Part shown: positions 55,463 to 64,000 of the stretch, piece by piece
Layout of the letters: every line of letters starts with the position of its first letter
Numbering within the stretch: position 1 is the first letter of the stretch
NCBI RefSeq assembly: GCF_900101615.1
Contig: NZ_FMZX01000009.1
Coordinates: 112,265-176,264, forward strand
From: Belnapia rosea
Lineage (GTDB): Bacteria > Pseudomonadota > Alphaproteobacteria > Acetobacterales > Acetobacteraceae
Direction of reading: 5' to 3'
Length of the DNA: 64,000 nucleotides
Notes under the pieces: generated by a model
Told to the model about the DNA's origin: nothing
The model's input: only the letters and a program-made list of their open reading frames with translations
Databases searched by the model: none
Program-made: the position numbers and the translations under genes

Positions 55463-57754
55463 ATGAGCATCATGCAGGCGATCGCGCCCGTCGTCTCCAA
55501 TCCGATCACGGTTTATGGCGTGGTTGCGGCGTTGTTCGCTTGGGCCGGGTGGTCGGCCGTTCGTCTTGCCCAGGCCGCCACCAGGGTGCGGCTTTCCCTG
55601 GAAAGCGCCGCCGCAAGACTCACATCGACCGATAATGCCGTGGCCTTCGCCGGTAATTATGAGACCCTTTCCGACCAGTTTGGTGCGAGCGAATGGGTCG
55701 GCCCGCGCTGGCGCGAATACCGCGATTCGCTGGTCATCCCGCCCACCATCGGGCGTCCAATCCGGGCGACCGCGCGGCCCGATGGATGGTTCGATGCGGG
55801 CCAGATGCTGCGCGGGGCCGGCGTCGATCTTCGGTATCATGCGGCCCTGCCGAACCTGCTGGTCGGTGCTGGCCTGCTCTTCACCTTTCTTGGCCTTGCC
55901 GCCGCGCTGGCCTCGGCCGGCGGCATCGTGGCCGAGGGCGCCACGCAGCAGGCCCGGAACGGCGCGCTCAAGGCCCTGTTGGACGCCGCCTCGTTCAAGT
56001 TCGTCACCTCGCTCGCCGGCCTGTTCCTGTCGATCGCCTATGCGCTGTTCCGCAAGCAGGTGCTGGCGCGAGCGGAGGCCGCCTGCGACCGCTTCGTCGG
56101 GCTGCTTGAGGAGCGGATCCCCCTGCTGACGCCCGCGGCGCTGCAGCAGGAAGCCAATGCCCTGCTGGAGAGGCAGGGGAACCAGCTCGAGAGCTTCTCG
56201 ACGGAACTGGCCATCAACATCGCCGGGGCCTTCGATCGGGCCTTCGATCAGCGCCTGGGCGAACATATCGGCCCGCTGTCGGAGGCGATGCAGCGCCTGG
56301 CCGGCGGCATGTCGAGCCGCAACGAGGATGCCATGCAGCGCATGCTGGATGCCTTCCTCGAGCGTCTGCAGGGCGGGACGGGCGACCGGATGAATGAGGT
56401 TGCCGAGAGCCTGTCCGGGCTCGGTGCCCGCCTCGAAGGCCTGCAGACAGGGCTCGGCGATGCCGCCGTGAGGATGGCCCAGTCGGCCGACGCGATGGCG
56501 ACGCGCATGGGTGAAGGCGCCGAGGCTGCTCTGCAGCGGATCACCGACCAGATGGGCAGTCTGGCGGAAACCCTGCGCGGCGTCGCCGACCAGGCGAGGA
56601 ATACCGGCGCAGATGCCGGCCAGGCCCTTGCCCAACGCATCGAAGCGGCGGCCGGTAGCTTCGAGGCTGCGGCCCGCAACGTGGCCGAAACCCTGTCCGC
56701 CGCCGCGGCCGGTCTTGAGCGCCGAATGGGGGACGAGGCGTCGGCGAGCACGGGCCGTCTTGCGGCCCAATTCGAGGCCATGCTGGCCGAACTTCGCGGC
56801 TTGGCAGAAACCAGCCGTTCGACCGGCACCGCGGCCTTCGAAACCTTGGCGGAGCGCATCGCGGCTGCCGCGGGCGGCTTCGAGGCTTCGGCGGCCCAGG
56901 TTGCCAAGACCCTGTCCGAGGCTGCTGCCGCGACCGGCGGGTCGCTGGGCCGCGGCGCCGAGGACGCCGTGCAGCGCATCGCCGCGGCGACCGAAGGGAT
57001 GCGGAGCGAGATGCAGGCGATGCTGGCCGAGTTGCGCGCCAGCATGGCATCGGCCGGCGACGCGGTCCGGGACAGCGCCCAGCAGGGTGGCGATCGCCTC
57101 CGGGGTTCGATGGAAGCGGCCGGCACCACGCTGGCCGATGCGATCACCAACGCCGCTGGTGGCCTGCAGCAGGCGGGGGAGGCAGCTGGCGGCGCGCTGC
57201 GGGATGGCGGCCAAGCGGCCGGCCAGCGACTGACCGATGCCGGTGGCGCCCTCGGCAGCCGGGCGGAGGGGCTGGCGGTTCAGCTGCGGGGGCTTGGCGA
57301 GGCAGCCGATGGTCTGCGTGCCCGGATCGCCGAGTTGGACGTGACGACGCGCGCTGCGGCCACGCCGCTGGCGACGGGTGCGGCCGACATGAAGGCGGCG
57401 GCCGCCTCGGTCCAGGCCGCGCTGCAGCCGCTGGGCCGGACCGCGGAAGCCCTGCGCGGCGCGGTCGAGCAACTCGGTGGCGTCGCCCTGAAGCTGCAGG
57501 ATGCGCAGGCGGCGACGTCGCGGCTGGTCGAAGGCGTGAACCTGGCGACGGGGCGGTTCGAGGGCGTGGATCGTGCCCTTGCCGGTACGCTCGACGCACT
57601 CCAGCAGGGTCTGCAGGGCTTCACCCAGCAGATCAGGACATTCGTCGTGCAGACCGACGGCAACCTGGCGCAGGCAGCGACGCAGCTCGGCAACCTTACC
57701 AAGGAGCTCGAATCGACCCTTGGCGATTTCCTCGACCAGATGAAGCGAAAGTAG
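55463..57754 (+). CDS. zorA: Zorya defence protein ZorA (MotA/ExbB-like motor with long coiled tail)
   Basis: A 763-residue inner-membrane protein. Three hydrophobic helices are evident at about 15-37, 130-150 and 179-196, the last two flanking the MotA/TolQ/ExbB core (LLVGAGLLFTFLGLAAAL and FVTSLAGLFLSIAYALF). From about 210 to the end runs a very long helical region of Ala-, Gln-, Glu- and Arg-rich repeats, the cytoplasmic tail known in ZorA. ZorA and ZorB form a proton-driven stator-like motor that senses phage at the envelope and signals to ZorC and ZorD. Three bases separate it from zorB. Confidence 0.93.
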   Translation: MSIMQAIAPVVSNPITVYGVVAALFAWAGWSAVRLAQAATRVRLSLESAAARLTSTDNAVAFAGNYETLSDQFGASEWVGPRWREYRDSLVIPPTIGRPIRATARPDGWFDAGQMLRGAGVDLRYHAALPNLLVGAGLLFTFLGLAAALASAGGIVAEGATQQARNGALKALLDAASFKFVTSLAGLFLSIAYALFRKQVLARAEAACDRFVGLLEERIPLLTPAALQQEANALLERQGNQLESFSTELAINIAGAFDRAFDQRLGEHIGPLSEAMQRLAGGMSSRNEDAMQRMLDAFLERLQGGTGDRMNEVAESLSGLGARLEGLQTGLGDAAVRMAQSADAMATRMGEGAEAALQRITDQMGSLAETLRGVADQARNTGADAGQALAQRIEAAAGSFEAAARNVAETLSAAAAGLERRMGDEASASTGRLAAQFEAMLAELRGLAETSRSTGTAAFETLAERIAAAAGGFEASAAQVAKTLSEAAAATGGSLGRGAEDAVQRIAAATEGMRSEMQAMLAELRASMASAGDAVRDSAQQGGDRLRGSMEAAGTTLADAITNAAGGLQQAGEAAGGALRDGGQAAGQRLTDAGGALGSRAEGLAVQLRGLGEAADGLRARIAELDVTTRAAATPLATGAADMKAAAASVQAALQPLGRTAEALRGAVEQLGGVALKLQDAQAATSRLVEGVNLATGRFEGVDRALAGTLDALQQGLQGFTQQIRTFVVQTDGNLAQAATQLGNLTKELESTLGDFLDQMKRK

Positions 57755-57757
57755 CTG

Positions 57758-58744
57758 ATGGCCGTGAAGCGCGAGGCCTCCGAAGCCGAGGGTGGCGAGG
57801 GCTATTTTGCCTCGATCAGCGACCTGATGGTTGGCATCCTCTTCGTGTTTCTGCTGATGCTCACCGTCTTCGCCCTGAACTACCGGGATGCCGAGCAGGA
57901 GCAGGTCGTGGCGCTGGAACGCTACGAGCGGCTGCAGGCCGAAGCCGAGACGGCGCGTGCGGAGGCACTGCGGCAGGCCGAGGCCGTCAGGCTGGCAGTC
58001 ATCGAGACGGCGCGCCAGGAGGAGCGGGCCCGCGCCCGCGAGGTGGAGGCAAATCTCCTGCGCGTCCGCAACCAGGCGCTGACCGAAGCACTCGATCGCG
58101 CCATCGCCAGGCTGCAACGGGAAATCCGTGACCGCGAGGATGCGCGGGCCGACTTGCTGGCGCGGCTGGCCGAGGGCCTGTCCGCCCGGGGTGTCTCCTT
58201 CCGGCTCGACCCGCAATCCGGCGTGCTGCGCCTTTCGGAGGATGTGCCGTTCAACACCGGCCGGTCCGACCTGACGGATCGCACACGCCGGACGGTGCAG
58301 GTCTTGGCCGAGGTGCTGGTGCGGGTCCTGCCCTGCTTTGCCAAAGCACCCGATCGGCAGGGCTGCGGCACCCGGGATGCGCCGATCTTGGAAGCGGTGC
58401 TGGTGGAGGGACACACCGACCGGCAGCAATTTGTGAACCTGACGGCGCAGCAGTCGCAGCAGGAGAATGACCGCCTTTCGGCGTCCCGTGCCCTGACCGT
58501 CTTTGCCGAGATGCGCCGCTTGCAATCCGGCCTCGACCGGATGAGCAACGGCGATGGCATTCCGCTGCTTGGCGTGTCCGGCTACGGCGAGCGGCGCCCT
58601 CTTCCGGATGCGCTCGGGATGTCCGAGACGGAACTGGCGCAGAACCGACGGATCGACCTCCGCTTCGTTCTGTCGTCACGCACGTCCGAGGAGGTGCGCC
58701 GGCTGATCGAAGAGATCGATCGATTGCGGAAGCCGGCGGAATGA
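57758..58744 (+). CDS. zorB: Zorya defence protein ZorB (OmpA/MotB-like)
   Basis: A 328-residue protein with one N-terminal membrane helix (about 21-41; SDLMVGILFVFLLML), in which Asp22 is in the place of the MotB ion-carrying aspartate. A coiled coil (about 45-130) leads to an OmpA-like peptidoglycan-binding domain with VEGHTDRQ and NRRIDLRFVL. This is the MotB-type stator partner of ZorA, anchored to the cell wall. Its end overlaps zorC by ATGA. Confidence 0.93.
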   Translation: MAVKREASEAEGGEGYFASISDLMVGILFVFLLMLTVFALNYRDAEQEQVVALERYERLQAEAETARAEALRQAEAVRLAVIETARQEERARAREVEANLLRVRNQALTEALDRAIARLQREIRDREDARADLLARLAEGLSARGVSFRLDPQSGVLRLSEDVPFNTGRSDLTDRTRRTVQVLAEVLVRVLPCFAKAPDRQGCGTRDAPILEAVLVEGHTDRQQFVNLTAQQSQQENDRLSASRALTVFAEMRRLQSGLDRMSNGDGIPLLGVSGYGERRPLPDALGMSETELAQNRRIDLRFVLSSRTSEEVRRLIEEIDRLRKPAE

Positions 58745-60179
58745 GCCTGACACTCGAAGCGCTGGGCCGGTTGAAGGCGTCCATCGGCGGCCTGCCGCGC
58801 TCGGTAAGCCTGCCGGAGGTCTCAGCCAGCCGGAAGATGCTGGCCAGTGTCGGCGCCTTGGGTGCGAAGCGGGCGGAGCCGGTGAAGGCGGTGCTGGAGG
58901 CGCTGCGGGTGCGCCTCGGGGCGGCGGCAAAAGCCAGGCTGATCATTGATGTTCCGCGCCGGGACCTGCAGAACGCGCCGTGGATCCTGTGGCAGGGGAC
59001 CTCGCCGGCAGCGGAGCTTCCTGGTGTCCTGGAGGCGGTGGTCACGCAGGCCATGGGCTCCAGCCGGATCACGCGGAATCTGATCGAGGCCTGGATCAGG
59101 GACTTCACGCCGACGGCGCCGACGATCGCTGTAGCCGGGCACGCCATCAAGCGGTTGCTGGCACAGGATACGGATCGTCGGCTCGATCCGTGGCGTGACG
59201 CCGGGCGCCGGTACGATCTGTTCGATGCCTACCAGGGGCCGCAGTCGTTGGCGCGCGCATTGATCGAGGGCAGTGAGGCAGTGCCGGCCGTCCTGGCTGC
59301 CGCCGGGCTGGACGATGCCCTGCTGGCGGCAGGTGGGTATATGCGCGCGACGCTTCACGCCATGCTTGCCGGTGTGCCTGGCGTACTGCGCGGTGCTTCG
59401 GCAACGGGTCGGCTGGCTCGCGTCCTGGAGACGTTGTCGGCCGGGAGCACGCTCCGCTTCGGCCGTGAGCTTCATGGCGAGATCGGGCGGGCGCTACTAG
59501 GCGCCTGGGTCGATGGCGGTCGGGAGCCTGACGGAACAACGCGGGACAAGGTGCGGAATTTCCTGCTGCAGCACCTGGGTGACCCGCGGCTGCGGGCACC
59601 GAATTGGACCGCGGTCGGGGAACAGCACACGGCGATCATGCGGCGCTGGCTGGCCCGGGCTTCGCTGAAGGCATTCTTCGACTTGATCGCCGACCATGCG
59701 CTCGATCGCCAGTGGCGCTTCCGCGAGGCGTTCTGGTCGGCCTGCCTCGACAAGGGAGGCATCGACGACGCCTGGTTGGCGCTAGGGAATCAGGTGCATT
59801 GGAACGCACGTTCCATCTCGGACCTGCGTGGCGCATTCGGAAAGCTGGAGGGTGGCGGCGTGGCAGGCGATCAATCGGTGCTGCTGATGCGGATCGGGCC
59901 ACTGACGGTCTGCGACTGGAGTCATAATGGGAAGCTGCGCGCTTGGCCGACGGAGTGGGCGAACGCGCCGGCCCTCCATCGGGCCAGCTACAGTCGTGAT
60001 GACCTGACGGGGAAAGGTCTGCCATTTCCCCCGAACCCATTGTTTGGTTCGCGTGGTTCAGCGGACGGCCAAGGGCTGAGCCATGTCGGCTCCGACTCAA
60101 ACAAGTGGCAGGGCAGCGCTGCCGAACTCCTTGCCCGTAGAACCAACCTTCGTCTGACCGAGCGGGACTGGCGACCACG

Positions 60180-60183
<4 letters not shown>
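58741..60183 (+). CDS. zorC: Zorya defence protein ZorC
   Basis: A 480-residue soluble, mostly helical protein. Blocks such as HWNARSISDLRG, DWSHNGKLRAWP and the C-terminal WQGSAAELLARR match the EH-signature domain family that defines ZorC of type I Zorya; the position between zorB and zorD supports this. ZorC is thought to act with ZorD on DNA once the ZorAB motor signals. No nuclease or ATPase motif is visible. Both ends overlap neighbours by ATGA, so the operon is tightly coupled. Confidence 0.88.
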
Positions 60184-63041
<2,858 letters not shown>

Positions 63042-63217
63042 TCGCATGCTGACACTCCTTTCGACCTCGGCTGCCGAAGCAGGGTTCAGTTGTGGCCGTT
63101 GGCGCCCCTCCGAATTGGGCAGGCTCCTTCATGACCCGGGTGCGGGACGGCGGACCCCCGAACGCCGCAGACCGCCCTCCCGTGCCCGCTCTGCCCGCCG
63201 CTGAGGACCTATATCGC

Positions 63218-63673
63218 ATGGACAAGAAGAGCCTCAGCGAGCGCGACATCTGCACCAAGTTCATCACTCCGGCGGTCACACAGGCCGGCTGGGACCCAAT
63301 GTTACAGATCCGTGAGGAGGTCGGCTTCACTAAGGGCCGCATCATCGTCCGCGGCCGGCTGGTCACCCGCGGCAAGGCCAAGCGGGCCGACTACGTCCTC
63401 TACTACAAGCCCAACCTGCCGATCGCCCTCATTGAGGCGAAGGACAACACCCACGCGGTCGGCGATGGCATCCAGCAAGGCATTGAGTACGCCGAGACGT
63501 TGGAGATCCCCTTTGTCTTCGCCTCGAACGGTGACGGTTTCGTCTTCCACGACCGCACCGGGACGAGCGCGGCCAAGGAGATCACCCTCACCCTCGGCCA
63601 GTTCCCCTCGCCCGCCGACCTCTGGGCCCGGTACAGCGCCTGGAAGGGGGTCGTGTCCCACAGCGTGGTGTAG
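63218..63673 (+). pseudogene. hsdR: type I restriction subunit HsdR, cut off by an IS element
   Basis: The frame starts MDKKSLSERDICTKFITP and holds the HsdR N-terminal nuclease domain of the EcoEI type, with catalytic-type block ALIEAKDNTHAVGDG (the ExK of PD-ExK) and ASNGDGFVFHDRTG. After LWARYSAWKG the expected translocase domains (about 600 or more residues) are absent because IS256-like sequence begins at about 63647. The last codons to 63673 are read from the insertion. The remaining piece lacks the motor and cannot restrict DNA as a type I enzyme. The hsdM and hsdS genes are not in view. Confidence 0.85.
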
Positions 63674-64000
63674 GAGCGGTGCTCCTCAGCGGGCTGTGCC
63701 GCAGTGTCAAACAGCTGCAACTGGCAGGCTGACGGCCGGAGTATCGCTCACCGCGGTCATGGTCTCCAGCGTCATGTAGCGCGATCGCTGGGTGGCCCAT
63801 TCATCGGACTGCTCGAGGAGGAGGGCACCGACGAGCCTGACGACGGCGGCCTGGTTGGGAAAGATGCCGACCACGTCGGTGCGGCGCTTGATCTCACCGT
63901 TGAGGCGCTCGATGGGGTTGGTCGAGTGGAGCTTGGCCCTGTGCTCGCGGGGGAAGTCCATAAAGGCCAATACGTCCTCCTCGGCGGCGTCCATCAGGCT
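63647..64000 (-). mobile_element. IS256-family insertion sequence, end only
   Basis: The element begins about 63647 with GGGTCGTGTCCCACAGCG, which resembles the terminal inverted repeats of IS256-type elements, and continues past the window edge. It contains the 3' end of a transposase on the minus strand. The target was hsdR. The opposite end, needed to check the repeat and target duplication, is outside. Confidence 0.75.
63707..64000 (-). CDS. IS256/Mutator-family transposase, C-terminal part
   Basis: The last 97 or so residues of the transposase are visible. NPIERLNGEIKRRTDVVGIFPN and RLVGALLLEQSDEWATQR are the hallmark of the IS256 family C-terminus, with the Glu of ERLNGEIKRR the likely third residue of the DDE triad. 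The frame is open to the window edge, so the start is outside. Confidence 0.92.
   Translation of the reverse strand, partial: SLMDAAEEDVLAFMDFPREHRAKLHSTNPIERLNGEIKRRTDVVGIFPNQAAVVRLVGALLLEQSDEWATQRSRYMTLETMTAVSDTPAVSLPVAAV

Noticed and set aside
55430..58525. A 1031-codon open frame on the minus strand across zorA and zorB
   Set aside because: It is antisense to two genes with clear membrane and OmpA motifs; long antisense frames are common at this GC content and the translation shows only low-complexity Arg/Gly/Gln sequence.

Overview
The window comes from a very GC-rich bacterial chromosome. Gene content points to an alphaproteobacterium of the Acetobacteraceae / Roseomonas type: an F1-only atpHAGDC cluster, the order priA - transaldolase - DUF484 - xerC, a heat-shock Hsp20-Lon pair, and an HpnC/D/E squalene route beside carotenoid desaturases. 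This placement is inferred from gene content and base composition, not from a phylogeny.

Layout. 0-9.3 kb: a truncated SGNH hydrolase, an RNase Z-like MBL hydrolase, a cupin, an LLM-class flavin oxidoreductase, an SMP-30 lactonase, a ferritin-like protein, a GH43 and two GH1-type glycosidases. 9.3-10.2 kb has no convincing gene. 10.2-13.1 kb: Hsp20 and a second-type Lon protease. 13.2-15.2 kb: tRNA-Arg(CCT), prolyl iminopeptidase and a zinc-ribbon protein. 15.2-24.6 kb: a seven-gene minus-strand operon whose order of chemistry fits a staphyloxanthin-like C30 carotenoid: squalene made by a fused HpnC-HpnD plus HpnE, two CrtI-family desaturase/oxidases, an aldehyde dehydrogenase, a glycosyltransferase and an acyltransferase. 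24.7-33.5 kb: acyl-CoA dehydrogenase, a modular histone-H1-like protein with long Lys/Ala/Thr repeats, aldose epimerase, uronate dehydrogenase, a drug-type MFS pump, a GH10 xylanase and a ferritin-like protein. 33.7-38.8 kb: atpHAGDC. 39-50.5 kb: MFS, a 51-residue membrane-like peptide, priA, transaldolase, DUF484, xerC, an NDUFS6-like zinc protein, polA and a hybrid histidine kinase.

From the 3' end of tRNA-Ser(CGA) at 50.68 kb to the right edge lies a genomic island. It carries a P4-type tyrosine integrase, candidate integrase arm sites, a frameshifted DEDDh exonuclease, a decayed second copy of the integrase 3' end, an unrecognised coiled-coil protein, a complete type I Zorya anti-phage system (zorABCD, 55.5-63.0 kb), and a type I restriction hsdR cut short by an IS256-family element that runs off the window. 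The island end is not in view.

Together the core part describes a pigmented, plant- or soil-associated heterotroph able to attack xylan/arabinan-type sugars. The right end is a defence island built by more than one integration event. The items most worth following are the HpnC-HpnD fusion within a self-contained C30 carotenoid operon, and the Zorya locus with its uncharacterised divergent neighbour and structured zorA leader.
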